Below are positions 1-12,660 of a DNA stretch of 64,000 nt, in pieces (position 1 is the first letter of the stretch; each line of letters opens with the position of its first letter). Under the pieces are notes generated by a model. It was not told the origin of the DNA and searched no databases. It was given only the letters and a program-made list of their open reading frames with translations. Both the position numbers and the translations under genes were made by a program. This DNA comes from Burkholderiales bacterium (GTDB lineage: Bacteria > Pseudomonadota > Gammaproteobacteria > Burkholderiales > Burkholderiaceae_C): contig JAECRL010000002.1 of the NCBI GenBank assembly GCA_016000265.1, forward strand, positions 62,001 to 126,000, read 5' to 3'.

Positions 1-1446
1 GACTACGCCTTCACCGACGAGCGGCTGCTGGCGCGCCTGTCGCAGCCCGGTCGGCATGAGCTGGTCTTCACGGTGACGCAAGGTGAGGTCAGTGAGGCGG
101 TGAGCGCCGCCGTGGAGGCGGCCGCCGCCGAGCCGGGGGCCCACGCGGATCACGGGGATCACGGAGGTCACGCCCACCCTCCCGCTCGCCCCGCGGGCGC
201 CATGTGGGTCAACGCGGCCTGGGCCTTGTTGCTGGCGGCGGTCGCGACCGCCCTCGTGGCCTGGCTGTGGCGGCGGGGGCGGCACAAGCGTCAGCTTGCA
301 CGCCTCGGGCCGCACGCGTGGGTGATCGCGTGTGTCGGCCTTTTGGCGGCGGCGGTGGGCGACACCCACGCCGGCCCCGGCGCCCACGGCCCCAATGGCG
401 AGCACCTGGACGCCCCCGCGGCCTCCGGTGGGGCCTCGGGCCCCGGTGCCCTGATGCGCCTGCCCGATGGCAGCGTGCAGGTGCCCAAGCGGGCGCAGCG
501 CAGCATGGGCATCCGCACCGTGCGGGCCGCCGCCGGGCAACACGCCACGACCCTCACGCTCAACGCCCGCGTGGTGCCGGACCCGCGCTCTGCGGGGCGG
601 GTGCAGGCGCCGGTGGCCGGGCGCATCGAGGCGCCGCCGTCCGGCCTGCCGGTGGCGGGCCAGGCCGTGCGCCGCGGGCAGGTGCTGGCCCTCGTGTACC
701 CGGTGCTGGGGGCGGCCGAGCGCACCGCCCAGCAAGCCAGCCTGGCCGAGTTGCGCGCCAATCGGCAGGTGGCGCAGCGCCGCGTCGAGCGCCTGGCGCA
801 GCTCGACGGGGTGGTGCCCGCCAAGGACATCGAAGCCGCTCGCGTGGAGCTGCAAAGCCTGGTCGAGCGCGAGCGCCTGCTGGCGCGCTCGCTCGATGGC
901 GCGCAGCCGCTGGTGGCGCCCGTCGGTGGGGTGCTGGCCAGCGCGCGCGCGCTGGCCGGTCAGGTGGTCGAGCCGCAAGCCGTGTTGTTCGAGGTGGTCG
1001 ACCCGCAGCGCCTGCGCGTCGAGGCCCACGTGAGCGACCCGGCGCAGGCCGCGCAGGTCACGGGTGGCGCCATCCCGGGGCGGCCCGATGTGACGCTGCA
1101 GGTGGTGGGCGCCGCGCGCGTCTTCCAGGACGGGGGGGTGCCGCTGACCTTCCAGGCCCGCTCCGAGGCCGCGGTGCTGGCCATCGGCCAGCCCCTGACG
1201 GTGGTGGCCACGTTGTCCGGTCCGGGGGCGCCGCTGCGGGCCGGGGTGGCCGTGCCGGCCGAGGCCGTGGTGCGCAACCCGGCCAACCAGGCCATCGCCT
1301 GGGTCAAGGCGTCGGCCGAGCGCTTCCAGCCGGTGGTGGTGCAAACGGTGCCGCTGGACGCCCAGCGCGTGCTCGTCACCCAGGGCCTGTCGGCCGACCA
1401 ACGCGTGGTGGTGCAAGGCGCCTCGCTGATCAACCAGGTTCGCTGA
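1..1446 (+). CDS. RND efflux periplasmic adaptor subunit (HlyD/CusB-like), 5' end cut by window
   Basis: Membrane fusion subunit that would link the inner-membrane RND pump encoded just downstream to an outer-membrane channel. The frame is open from base 1. The GTG at 73 would give 457 residues, but at least 24 in-frame codons precede it, so the true start probably lies outside the window. Counting from 73, residues 23-35 are His-rich, residues 45-66 and about 82-97 are hydrophobic, and a Gly/Ala linker follows. The conserved adaptor core runs from about 150: a lipoyl half (VQAPVAGRIEAP), an alpha-hairpin at about 214-275, the second lipoyl half (PLVAPVGGVL), then beta-barrel and membrane-proximal segments. 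The His-rich stretch suggests metal but does not prove the substrate. The stop lies 7 bases before the pump gene, so the two form one operon. Confidence 0.85.
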   Translation, partial: DYAFTDERLLARLSQPGRHELVFTVTQGEVSEAVSAAVEAAAAEPGAHADHGDHGGHAHPPARPAGAMWVNAAWALLLAAVATALVAWLWRRGRHKRQLARLGPHAWVIACVGLLAAAVGDTHAGPGAHGPNGEHLDAPAASGGASGPGALMRLPDGSVQVPKRAQRSMGIRTVRAAAGQHATTLTLNARVVPDPRSAGRVQAPVAGRIEAPPSGLPVAGQAVRRGQVLALVYPVLGAAERTAQQASLAELRANRQVAQRRVERLAQLDGVVPAKDIEAARVELQSLVERERLLARSLDGAQPLVAPVGGVLASARALAGQVVEPQAVLFEVVDPQRLRVEAHVSDPAQAAQVTGGAIPGRPDVTLQVVGAARVFQDGGVPLTFQARSEAAVLAIGQPLTVVATLSGPGAPLRAGVAVPAEAVVRNPANQAIAWVKASAERFQPVVVQTVPLDAQRVLVTQGLSADQRVVVQGASLINQVR

Positions 1447-1453
1447 GGTCACC

Positions 1454-4603
<3,150 letters not shown>

Positions 4604-4663
4604 GCGCCTGCACGTTTTTTCGATTTCCCGCAGAATCCCCCGACTGCCTGGAGACCCCCCACC

Positions 4664-5149
4664 ATGACCCAGCCCCCCGTCAAGCTCAACGTGAACGGCC
4701 GCGAGCACGCGCTCGATGCCGACCCCGCCACCCCCATCCTCTGGGCCCTGCGTGATTCGCTGGGCCTCAGCGGCACCAAGTTCGGCTGCGGCGCGGCCCT
4801 GTGTGGGGCCTGCACCGTGCACCTCGACGGTCAGGCCATCCGCTCTTGCGTGACGCCGATCTCGGCGGCCGAGGGGCGCAAGGTGACCACCATCGAGGCC
4901 GCCACCGACGGCTCCGACCGCATCGGCGCCGCCGTGCACGCGGCCTGGGTCAAGCACGACGTGGCCCAGTGCGGCTACTGCCAGAGCGGCCAGATCATGA
5001 GCGCCACGGCCTTCCTGAAGTCCCTGCCCAAGGGCAAGCCGCCCACCGCCGCCCAGATCGACGCGGCCATGGCCGGCAACATCTGCCGCTGCGGCACCTA
5101 CGCCCGCATCCGCGCCGCGGTGGCCGACGCGGCCCGCGCCATCGCCTGA
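4664..5149 (+). CDS. (2Fe-2S)-binding small subunit of a molybdenum hydroxylase (IorA-like)
   Basis: Small iron-sulfur subunit of a xanthine-oxidase-family hydroxylase, passing electrons from the molybdenum site of the large subunit encoded next. The 161 residues contain both expected clusters: a plant-ferredoxin type site with C42, C47, C50 and C62, and an alpha-helical site with C103, C106, C141 and C143 (CGYCQSGQ and CRCG). No FAD subunit is encoded nearby, which fits the two-subunit isoquinoline 1-oxidoreductase or aldehyde dehydrogenase type that passes electrons to a cytochrome rather than NAD. It is separated from the large subunit gene by 19 bases. The substrate is not predictable. 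Confidence 0.9.
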   Translation: MTQPPVKLNVNGREHALDADPATPILWALRDSLGLSGTKFGCGAALCGACTVHLDGQAIRSCVTPISAAEGRKVTTIEAATDGSDRIGAAVHAAWVKHDVAQCGYCQSGQIMSATAFLKSLPKGKPPTAAQIDAAMAGNICRCGTYARIRAAVADAARAIA

Positions 5150-5168
5150 CGCGTCAGAAGGACCCCCC

Positions 5169-7433
5169 ATGCTGCCCCAAGCCTTCCCCGACGAGTTGCC
5201 CCGCGCCCTCCAGCACCTGCTGGCGCGTGAGCCATCCCCCCCTGCCTCCGAACCCCCCGTGTCGCCCCGGCGCAGCTTCCTCAAGCTCGCCGGCCTCGGT
5301 GGCCTGGCCCTCGGCGCGTTCCCGATGCTGGCCGGGGCCCAAGCGCCCACCCCCGCCGCCCCTGCGGCCGCCGCCCCCGCGCTCAAGCCCACCCAGCAGC
5401 CCTCCGCCTTCGTGCACATCGCCCCGAACGGCGAGGTCACCGTCACCCTCAACCGGCTGGAGTTCGGCCAGGGCGTGCAGACGGCCTTGCCCCTGATCCT
5501 GGCCGAGGAACTCGACGCCGACTGGTCCCTCGTGCGCAGCCGCCACGGCAGCAACGACGGCGCCTACGTCGACCCCGTCTTCGGCATGCACCTCACGGGC
5601 GGCTCCAACTCCATCAAGCACAGCTACACCCAGTACCGCGAACTGGGTGCGCGCGCCCGCGCCATGCTGCTGTCGGCGGCGGCCACCCGCTGGGGCGTGG
5701 ACGTGGCCACGCTGCGCACGCAAGCCGGCCAGGTGCTGGCCGCCGACGGGCGCAAGCTGGCCTACGGCGAGCTGGCCGAGGCCGCCATGGCCTTGCCCGT
5801 GCCGACCGCGGTCCGCCTCAAGGACCCCAAGGACTTCCGCCTCATCGGCCAGCCCACCAACCGGCTGGACGCCGCCGCCAAAAGCAGCGGCCAGCAGGCC
5901 TTCGGCATCGACACCCGCCTGCCCGGCCAGCTGACCGCGCTGGTGGCCCACCCGCCGGTGTTCGGCGCCACCGTGGCCCAGCTCGACGACCGCGCCGCGC
6001 GCGCCATCCGCGGCGTCAAGGCCGTGCTGCGCGTGCCCCTGCACGGCGGCGCCGAGGGCGTGGCCGTGGTGGCCGATGGCTACTGGCCGGCCAAGCAGGG
6101 GCGCGACGCGCTCCAGGTGCAATGGGACACCTCCGCCGTCGAGAAGGTCGACAGCGCACGCCAGCTGGCCCAGTACCGAGAGCTGGCCAAGCAGCCCGGC
6201 GCCCGTCAGTTCGATGCCGACATGGCCCCGCTGGAGACCGCCCCGCACCGCATCGACGCCGAGTTCGTCTTCCCCTACCTGGCCCACGCGCCCATGGAGC
6301 CGCTGAACTGCACCGTGCAGCTGTCGGACGCTGGCGCCGACCTGTGGGTGGGCTCGCAGTTCCCCGGCGTGGACGGCCTGGCCGCCGCGCGCGTGCTGGG
6401 CCTGCCGCCCGAGCGCGTGCGCGTGCACGTTCAAATGGCCGGGGGCGGTTTCGGCCGCCGCGCCATCGCCACCAGCGACTACGTGGTCGAGGCCTGCGCC
6501 ATCGCGCGGGCCGCCCAAGCCGCCGGGCTGAAGGCGCCCGTGCGCATGGTCTGGAGCCGCGAAGACGACATCCGCGGCGGCTACTACCGACCCATGCACC
6601 TGCACCGCGCCCGCATCGGCTTCGATGCGCAGGGCCGGATCCTGGCCTGGGACCACGTGCTGGTGGGGCAGTCCATCGCCGCGGGCACGCCCTTCGAGGG
6701 CGGCATGATCAAGAACGGCGTGGACGCCACGGCGGTGGAGGGCATGCGCGCGCCGTACCCCGTGCCCATGCGCCTGACCGTGCACCACCCCAAGCTCAAC
6801 GTCCCCGTGCTGTGGTGGCGCAGCGTGGGCTCCACGCACACCGCCTTCGTCATGGAGACGCTGATCGACGAGGTCGCGCGGCGCAGCAAACAAGACCCCG
6901 TGGCCTACCGCCTGCGGCTCTTCGGTGACCAGCACCCGCGCCACCGCGACGCGCTGCAGCTGGCCGTGGCCAAGAGCGGCTACGGCAAGAAGCGGCTGCC
7001 CGCCGGGCGGGCCTGGGGCGTGGCCGTGCACGAGTCCTTCGAGTCGGTCGTGGCCTACGTGGTCGAGGCCTCGGTGCGCAACGGCAGCCCCGTGCTGCAT
7101 CGCGTGACCGCGGGCGTGCACTGCAACCTCGTCGTCAACCCGCGCACGGTCGAGGCGCAGGTGCAAGGCGGCGCCCTCATGGGCCTGTCGATGTGCCTGC
7201 CGGGTGCGGCCATCACGCTCAAGGACGGCGTGGTGCAGCAAAGCAACTTCGGCGACTTCGTGGTGCCCCGCATCACCGACATGCCCGAGGTGCAGGTGCA
7301 CACGGTGCCGAGCGCCGAGCCGCCCACCGGCATGGGCGAGCCCGGCCTGCCCCCACTGGCCCCGGCCTTCGCCAACGCCGTGGCGCGCCTGACCGGCAAG
7401 CCCATCCGGCAACTTCCCTTCAAGCTGGCCTGA
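5169..7433 (+). CDS. Molybdopterin-binding large subunit of a molybdenum hydroxylase (IorB-like), Tat-exported
   Basis: Catalytic subunit of a xanthine dehydrogenase family enzyme, 754 residues. Residues about 36-58 form a twin-arginine signal (RRSFLKL followed by a hydrophobic stretch and AGAQA), so the enzyme probably acts in the periplasm. Cofactor motifs include GGGFGRRA in the middle of the protein and the C-terminal GMGEPGLPP, in which E724 fits the catalytic glutamate that activates the Mo-bound water. The arrangement small subunit, large subunit, then XdhC matches isoquinoline 1-oxidoreductase-type and aldehyde dehydrogenase operons. Hydroxylation of an N-heterocycle or an aldehyde is likely; which one is inference. 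Confidence 0.9.
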   Translation: MLPQAFPDELPRALQHLLAREPSPPASEPPVSPRRSFLKLAGLGGLALGAFPMLAGAQAPTPAAPAAAAPALKPTQQPSAFVHIAPNGEVTVTLNRLEFGQGVQTALPLILAEELDADWSLVRSRHGSNDGAYVDPVFGMHLTGGSNSIKHSYTQYRELGARARAMLLSAAATRWGVDVATLRTQAGQVLAADGRKLAYGELAEAAMALPVPTAVRLKDPKDFRLIGQPTNRLDAAAKSSGQQAFGIDTRLPGQLTALVAHPPVFGATVAQLDDRAARAIRGVKAVLRVPLHGGAEGVAVVADGYWPAKQGRDALQVQWDTSAVEKVDSARQLAQYRELAKQPGARQFDADMAPLETAPHRIDAEFVFPYLAHAPMEPLNCTVQLSDAGADLWVGSQFPGVDGLAAARVLGLPPERVRVHVQMAGGGFGRRAIATSDYVVEACAIARAAQAAGLKAPVRMVWSREDDIRGGYYRPMHLHRARIGFDAQGRILAWDHVLVGQSIAAGTPFEGGMIKNGVDATAVEGMRAPYPVPMRLTVHHPKLNVPVLWWRSVGSTHTAFVMETLIDEVARRSKQDPVAYRLRLFGDQHPRHRDALQLAVAKSGYGKKRLPAGRAWGVAVHESFESVVAYVVEASVRNGSPVLHRVTAGVHCNLVVNPRTVEAQVQGGALMGLSMCLPGAAITLKDGVVQQSNFGDFVVPRITDMPEVQVHTVPSAEPPTGMGEPGLPPLAPAFANAVARLTGKPIRQLPFKLA

Positions 7434-8467
7434 TGGAAGACCTCGACACCCAGGTCCTGAGGGCCGCCCAGGCCTGGCACGCCGCCGGCCTGCCGGGGGT
7501 GCTGGTCACGGTGGCGCGCACCTGGGGCTCGTCGCCGCGCCCGCCCGGCTCGCTCATGGCCATCAACGGCCGGGGCGAGACGGTGGGCTCCGTCTCCGGT
7601 GGTTGCATCGAAGACGACCTGATCCAGCGCATCCGCGAGGGCGGGGTGCAGGCCGCCTGCGCCAGCGAGGCGCCCACGGTGCTGCGCTACGGCATCTCGG
7701 CCGACCAGGCGCACCGCTTCGGTCTGCCCTGCGGCGGCACCGTCGAGCTGGTGCTGGAGCGCCTGGCCGAGCACAGCCAGGTGGACGCCTTGTTGCAAGC
7801 CTGCCAGCAGCGACGCAGCACCGAGCGGCGCCTGGACCTGCACAGCGGCCGCGTGAGCCTGCGCGACGTGCAGCGCGGCGAGCCGGGTGACGGCGTGCCC
7901 CGCCTCAGCGAGTCCGAGCTCGTCACGTACCTGGGGCCGCGCTCGCGCCTCATCCTGATCGGCGCGGGCGACCTCTCGCGCTTCCTGAGCCAGATGGCGC
8001 TCAGCCTGGGCTTCGAGGTCACCGTGTGTGACCCGCGCTCGGAGCACCGCGCCAGCTGGGGCCTCGACGGCGTCACCCTCAGCCACGAGATGCCCGACGA
8101 CCTGATCCTGCGCCTGCGCCCCGACGCCCGCACGGCGGTGGTCGCACTCACGCACGACCCCAAGCTCGACGACCTGGCCCTGATGGACGCCCTGCGCTCC
8201 GAGGCCTTCTACGTGGGCGCCATCGGCTCGCGGCGCAACACCGCGCAGCGCCGCGAGCGCCTGCGCGAGCACTTCGACGTGCCGGACGCGGCGCTGGCCG
8301 CGCTGCACGGCCCGGCCGGTCTCTACATCGGCAGCAAGACCCCGGCCGAGATCGCCTTGTCGATCATGGCCGAGATCGTGGCCGTCAAGAACGGCATCCA
8401 CCGACCGCAGCCGGCGACGGTGGAGGAGGGCAAGGCCCTGCGCGAGCCGGTTGACCGCCCCGCTTGA
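7433..8467 (+). CDS. XdhC family molybdenum cofactor maturation protein
   Basis: XdhC/CoxI-type protein of 344 residues. Known members bind molybdenum cofactor, promote its sulfuration and hand it to the apo-hydroxylase. The N-terminal XdhC/CoxI domain has the VSGGCIEDD signature, and the C-terminal Rossmann-like half has LILIGAGDLSRFL and AIGSRRNTAQRRERL. I chose the ATG at 7433 because it overlaps the stop of the large-subunit gene by one base (TGATG), a translational-coupling arrangement; longer in-frame starts would run through the upstream gene. Its role is therefore maturation of the hydroxylase encoded immediately before it. Confidence 0.9.
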   Translation: MEDLDTQVLRAAQAWHAAGLPGVLVTVARTWGSSPRPPGSLMAINGRGETVGSVSGGCIEDDLIQRIREGGVQAACASEAPTVLRYGISADQAHRFGLPCGGTVELVLERLAEHSQVDALLQACQQRRSTERRLDLHSGRVSLRDVQRGEPGDGVPRLSESELVTYLGPRSRLILIGAGDLSRFLSQMALSLGFEVTVCDPRSEHRASWGLDGVTLSHEMPDDLILRLRPDARTAVVALTHDPKLDDLALMDALRSEAFYVGAIGSRRNTAQRRERLREHFDVPDAALAALHGPAGLYIGSKTPAEIALSIMAEIVAVKNGIHRPQPATVEEGKALREPVDRPA

Positions 8468-8476
8468 CCGCCCCGC
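8451..8476 (+). repeat. Two perfect 13-base tandem copies across the xdhC stop codon
   Basis: TTGACCGCCCCGC occurs at 8451-8463 and again, with no spacer, at 8464-8476. The second copy supplies the TGA stop of the XdhC gene (8465-8467). It looks like a small tandem duplication; nothing suggests a function. Confidence 0.8.
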
Positions 8477-8527
8477 TGGATCCCCGTCCTTTTTGACGCG
8501 CGGGCGCCGAGCGGGGCCCCGCGCACG

Positions 8528-8533
8528 TACAAT
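8528..8533 (+). promoter_or_regulatory. Probable -10 element of the riboswitch transcript
   Basis: TACAAT lies about a dozen bases before the first conserved riboswitch bases, a sensible place for a sigma-70 -10 box with transcription starting near 8540. No good -35 hexamer sits 16-18 bases upstream, so the call rests on position and the -10 match. Confidence 0.45.
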
Positions 8534-8545
8534 CCGCCCCGCCTC

Positions 8546-8770
8546 AGGTGCCCTTGGAGCCGCTCGTTCGGTTCTCGCAAGGGTGAAACGGGAAGTTCGG
8601 TGAGCAGGCTCGCAGCCTGCGATCCCGACGCTGCCCCCGCAACGGTGAAGCGAAGCAAGGCGATCCACGAAGCCACTGTGCCGACCAGCATGGGAAGGCG
8701 GATCGCCGGCCACAGGGCCTGGCCCGGTGGCGTTCGCGAGCCCGGAGACCGGCCTGAAGCACAGACCCGG
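8546..8770 (+). promoter_or_regulatory. Cobalamin (adenosylcobalamin) riboswitch
   Basis: The conserved blocks of the cobalamin aptamer are present in the right order: AGGTGCCC near the 5' end, GGGTGAAACGGGAAG at 8581-8595, GCTGCCCCCGCAACGGTGA from about 8630, the AGCCACTG block at 8671, and the B12 box GAGCCCGGAGACCGGCCTG at 8738-8756. About 150 bases of leader follow before the ATG at 8920. In this class B12 binding usually turns off downstream expression. The regulated genes here are the tandem PEP-CTERM protein and the BtuB-like receptor. The expression platform after 8770 was not resolved, and there is no clear intrinsic terminator, so control of translation or Rho-dependent termination is more likely. 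Confidence 0.95.
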
Positions 8771-8919
8771 TTGCTGCGGTGGGCGGCGAGGCGCAGGGGT
8801 GTGTTCGGATGCCGACCCGTGAGGTGGGCGTCCGCTTTCGCCTTTCGTCTTCGCCAAGCTGTCGCATCGACCGGAGCCTTCACATCGGTCCACGGGGACG
8901 TGGACACAGGAAGACCCGC

Positions 8920-10581
8920 ATGCACATCGCTTCGCCCCTCCGCTCGATCCGTCGACGCACTTTCCTTCACCGCCTGCAGCCCGCCCGTTTGAGCGCCACC
9001 CTGGGCCTCATCGGTTCGCTGGCCGTGGCCGGCGCCGCCCACGCCGGGCCATTCGCGCCGGCCGCAGGCAAGCCCGGCTCCACCGCCATCGGCAAAGACA
9101 GCCCCTCCTTCGTGCAGTGGGCCTCGGGCCACCAGGACTACCTGCCGGGCCCCAACGTGGACGCCGCCTGGAAGACGCCCGAGAAGGCGCTGGGCAAGGC
9201 CCAAGGCACCTCCACCGACATCGTCGTGCTCGGGGACGCCGGCCGCATCACGCTGACCTTTGGCGGCTCGATCTTCAACGGCGCCGGCGCCGACTTCGCT
9301 GTCTTCGAAAACAGCTTCAACGACACCTTCCTGGAGCTGGCCTGGGTCGAGGTCTCGTCCAACGGCGTGGACTTCTTCCGCTTCGCCAACTACTCGTTCA
9401 CCCCGGCTGCGGTGGGCGGCTTCGGCTCGATCGACCCGACCAACATCGAGGGCCTGGCCGGCAAGTACCGCCAGGGTTTCGGCACGCCGTTCGACCTCGA
9501 CTCGCTGGCCGGCACGCCCGGGCTGGACGTCAACAACGTGCGCTTCGTGCGCCTGATCGACATCGTCGGGCGCGGGGGGGAGTTCGACAGCTACCCCGCC
9601 GCTTACGGGGGCCCGCACGCCATCTACGACCCGTACCCCACCACGGGCAGCGGCGGCTTCGACCTCGACGCGGTCGGTGTCATCCACTTCAGCGCCAGTG
9701 CCATGCCCGTGCCGGAGCCCGGCACCTGGGCCCTGGCCGGCATCGGCTTGCTGGCGCTGGCGGCCTTGCGCCGGCGTCGCGCGGTGCGCGTGTCCGCGGC
9801 CGTCCTGGCCACCGCGATGGCCTCCTCAGCCGGCGCCGCCACCGTGGTCAGCACCTTCGACGACCTGAGCCTGGCGCCCAACAGCCATTTCTTCCCCGAG
9901 GCCTCGACGAGCTTCACCAGCGGCGCCGCCCGCTTCAACCACGACTTCGCCGACTACGGCATCCCCGGTTGCTGCTGGAGTGGCTGGACCCACTCCAACC
10001 GGGTCGACACCACCACGCCCGGCTTCGAGAACCAGTACAGCGCCTACGCGGGAGGCGGCGCCGGCGGCTCGGCCCACTACGCCCTGGCGTACCTGGGCGC
10101 GCCCGCGGTGCGACTCGAGGCGCCGTCGGTCATCGACAGCGTGGACGTCACCAACACGACCTACACGGCCCTGTCCATGCTGCAAGGTGACTCGTTTGCC
10201 AAGCGCTTTGGCGGTGACAGCGGCAACGACGCCGACTTCCTCAAGCTGACCTTCGTGGGCCTGGACCTCGGGGGCAGCGAAACCGGCCGCGTCGATTTCT
10301 TCCTGGCTGACTACCGCTCCGCCGACAACCGCCTGGACCACGTCGTGCGCGACTGGACCCGGGTGGACCTGCGTGCCCTGGGCACCGTGGCCGCCCTGAG
10401 GTTCGAGATGAGCTCGTCCGACGTGGGCGCCTTCGGCATGAACACCCCGGCGTACTTCGCCATCGACAACCTGAGCGTGACGGCCGTGCCCGAAGTGGGA
10501 TCGGGCTGGATGGCGATGGCGGGCCTGCTGGGCTTGTCTGGCTGCTTGGGCCTGAGGCGCCAGCGCCGCTCGGCGCGATGA
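8920..10581 (+). CDS. Tandem PEP-CTERM surface protein with a C-terminal DUF4465 module, B12-riboswitch controlled
   Basis: A 553-residue secreted protein made of two complete modules. Module 1 has a signal peptide (residues about 15-45), a globular domain at about 48-255 rich in Asp/Asn/Gly ([38 protein letters not shown]), then a PEP-CTERM tail: PVPEPGT at 263-269, a hydrophobic helix, and Arg284-287. Without any stop codon a second signal-like stretch follows (about 288-307, ending GAA), then a DUF4465 domain ([32 protein letters not shown]) and a second sorting tail VPEVGSG at 523-529 with a helix and RRQRR. The ATG at 8920 has ACAGGAAG upstream. The gene sits behind the cobalamin riboswitch and overlaps the receptor gene by 4 bases. 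From memory, both domain types recur beside TonB receptors under B12 riboswitches in Bacteroidetes; corrinoid binding is inference. Confidence 0.85.
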   Translation: MHIASPLRSIRRRTFLHRLQPARLSATLGLIGSLAVAGAAHAGPFAPAAGKPGSTAIGKDSPSFVQWASGHQDYLPGPNVDAAWKTPEKALGKAQGTSTDIVVLGDAGRITLTFGGSIFNGAGADFAVFENSFNDTFLELAWVEVSSNGVDFFRFANYSFTPAAVGGFGSIDPTNIEGLAGKYRQGFGTPFDLDSLAGTPGLDVNNVRFVRLIDIVGRGGEFDSYPAAYGGPHAIYDPYPTTGSGGFDLDAVGVIHFSASAMPVPEPGTWALAGIGLLALAALRRRRAVRVSAAVLATAMASSAGAATVVSTFDDLSLAPNSHFFPEASTSFTSGAARFNHDFADYGIPGCCWSGWTHSNRVDTTTPGFENQYSAYAGGGAGGSAHYALAYLGAPAVRLEAPSVIDSVDVTNTTYTALSMLQGDSFAKRFGGDSGNDADFLKLTFVGLDLGGSETGRVDFFLADYRSADNRLDHVVRDWTRVDLRALGTVAALRFEMSSSDVGAFGMNTPAYFAIDNLSVTAVPEVGSGWMAMAGLLGLSGCLGLRRQRRSAR

Positions 10582-12644
10582 GCCGCGCAGGCCTGAGTGG
10601 CCTGGCTGCGGCGCTGGCCGCAGCCTGCCCGGCGGCGTTCGGGCGGGCTGGGCCCGGGCACGACGCGGAACGCAGCCTGCCCGAGGTCACCGTGCGCGCC
10701 AGCGGCCCGCAGGCGGCGATGCACCACGTCACCGTCCTCACCGCCCAGGACATCGCGCGCGCCACCGCCACCTCCGTCAGCGAGCTCTTGAGCACCCAAG
10801 GCAACCTGAACCTGCTGAGCTACACCGGCAACGACAAGAAGGCCACGCTGGACCTGCGCGGCATGGGTGGCACCGCGGCCAACAACGTGCTGATCGTGGT
10901 GGACGGCGTGGCGATCAACGAAAACGACCTCTCCGGTGCCGACCTGTCCTCGCTGGCCCTGTCACAGATCCAGCGCGTGGAGATCGTGCGCGGCGGGGGC
11001 AGCGTCGAGCACGGCAGCGGCGCCGTGGCGGGGGTCATCCGCATCACCACCGTGCCCTCGCTGGACGAAGGCGAGTCCCGGCTGGGCCTGCGATGGCGGG
11101 GCAACGACGAGGGCGACCGCACCGGCAGCCTCCACGCGCAGCGGCGCTTCGGGGCCGTGAGCGCCGCCGCGCAGCTGGAGCGCGGCCAGGCCCGCGGCCA
11201 CCGCGACAACGCCGGCCTGGACCACACCCTGGCCGCGTTGACCGTGCGCTGGCAGGGCTCGCTGGGCCCGACGCAGGCCGACGCCCACGTCAAACTGACC
11301 CGCCAGCGCGACCGCTACGGCCTGCCCGGTCCCGTGAGCCGGGAGGCGTTCGAAGGCGGCGGTGGGGCGAGGCGGGCGAGCGCGTCGCCTCTGGATGGCG
11401 GGCGCACCGAAATGGACCGCCAGGACCTCGGCGCCAGCCTCGACTTCGGTCGCCTGGGGCGCACGCAGTGGCGCAGCAGCCACCGCGATCGATTCAGCCC
11501 GTTCGTGATCGGGGTGGACGCCTCGCGACCCGTGGCGGAGCAGGCCGACCGCATCACCGCCGCACAGTGGGACCACCGCGTGAGCCACCACCTGCAGGCC
11601 GAGGTCATGGGGCGCCAGCAGGAGCTGACGCTGGGCTGGAGCCAGATGCAGGGCGAGCACAGCCGCTCGAGCAACGGCTTCGAGCGGCCCGCGGGCACCT
11701 TGACCCTGGGGCGAGCCTCATCCCGTGCGACCTTCCTGGCGGCCACCCTGCGCCCCAGCGAGGCCCTCACCCTGCAAGCGGGCCTGCGCGGGGACCGCTT
11801 TCGCACCCAGCAAGTCAGCCAGCGCCACCGGCAAAACTGCAGCTACGCCTACATCCCCTTCCCCGTGGTGATCGCTTGCTCGCCCTACGCCTACGAGGCC
11901 GACGACGCGGGGCGGGCCAGCCGCTGGTTCAACCGCGGCAGCGAGTTGGGCGCGAGCTGGCAGGTCACCCCCGCGCTCAGCGGCTTCGTCAGCCACAGCC
12001 ACACCTTCCGCGCGCCCAACCTCGACGAGCTGGTCGAGGCGACGAGCACCCTCCAGCCGCAACGCGGCCAGACCCGCGAGGTCGGTGTGCGGCACCGCCT
12101 GGGCGAGGCGCTGTCGTGGTCGGCCACGCTGTTCGACATCCGCATCCACGACGAGATCCAGTACGGCCGGGACCCCGCCTCCGGCCGGCAGCTCAACCGA
12201 AACCTCGATGCGCCCACGCAGCGGCGGGGCGTGGAGGCCAGCCTGCGCTGGCGGCCGCTGCCCGCGCTGCAGCTCCAAGGCCAGCTCACCCACCTGCGGC
12301 CCCGGCTGGTCGGGCGCTCGGGCGACATCCCGCTGGTGGCGCGCAACACGGCCAGCCTGACGGCCAGTTGGCAGGCGAGCGAGGCCTGGCGGTGGACGGT
12401 GGCCGGGCGATTCGTGGGCCCGCGCGAAGACGGCCACGCCACCGGCGATGGCACACCGCAGCCGCGGCGGCTGCGCGCGCACGACGTGTGGGACGCCTCG
12501 GTGCGGCACCAGGCGGGCGATGTGAGCTGGACGCTGGGCGTGCGCAACCTCTTCGACGAGGTCTACAGCACCCAGGCTTTCAGCCAGACCTACTACCCGA
12601 TGCCGGGGCGGCAGGCGCACCTGGAGGTGGCCTGGGGGTTCTGA
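10578..12644 (+). CDS. btuB: TonB-dependent outer-membrane receptor, BtuB-like (probable corrinoid receptor)
   Basis: Outer-membrane gated transporter of 688 residues: signal peptide at about 1-25, a TonB-box-like LPEVTVRAS, a plug domain ([37 protein letters not shown]), and a 22-strand barrel ending with a terminal Phe, as is usual for outer-membrane proteins. It starts within the stop of the preceding gene (ATGA, 4-base overlap), so it is co-translated with the PEP-CTERM protein and lies under the same cobalamin riboswitch. That regulation is the main evidence for cobalamin or another corrinoid as substrate. No btuF, btuC or btuD is in the window. A siderophore receptor would look similar but would not be expected behind this riboswitch. 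Confidence 0.88.
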   Translation: MSRAGLSGLAAALAAACPAAFGRAGPGHDAERSLPEVTVRASGPQAAMHHVTVLTAQDIARATATSVSELLSTQGNLNLLSYTGNDKKATLDLRGMGGTAANNVLIVVDGVAINENDLSGADLSSLALSQIQRVEIVRGGGSVEHGSGAVAGVIRITTVPSLDEGESRLGLRWRGNDEGDRTGSLHAQRRFGAVSAAAQLERGQARGHRDNAGLDHTLAALTVRWQGSLGPTQADAHVKLTRQRDRYGLPGPVSREAFEGGGGARRASASPLDGGRTEMDRQDLGASLDFGRLGRTQWRSSHRDRFSPFVIGVDASRPVAEQADRITAAQWDHRVSHHLQAEVMGRQQELTLGWSQMQGEHSRSSNGFERPAGTLTLGRASSRATFLAATLRPSEALTLQAGLRGDRFRTQQVSQRHRQNCSYAYIPFPVVIACSPYAYEADDAGRASRWFNRGSELGASWQVTPALSGFVSHSHTFRAPNLDELVEATSTLQPQRGQTREVGVRHRLGEALSWSATLFDIRIHDEIQYGRDPASGRQLNRNLDAPTQRRGVEASLRWRPLPALQLQGQLTHLRPRLVGRSGDIPLVARNTASLTASWQASEAWRWTVAGRFVGPREDGHATGDGTPQPRRLRAHDVWDASVRHQAGDVSWTLGVRNLFDEVYSTQAFSQTYYPMPGRQAHLEVAWGF

Positions 12645-12660
12645 GCGGGGCCAGGCCAGT

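Noticed and set aside
5154-7412. A 752-codon minus-strand frame opposite the molybdopterin subunit
   Set aside because: Low-complexity His/Gly/Val/Ala composition and exact antiparallel overlap with a gene that has cofactor motifs.
8771-8919. A separate small gene in the leader after the cobalamin aptamer
   Set aside because: The open frame there is continuous with the PEP-CTERM gene but has no start with a ribosome site and no signal peptide; ATG 8920 fits better.
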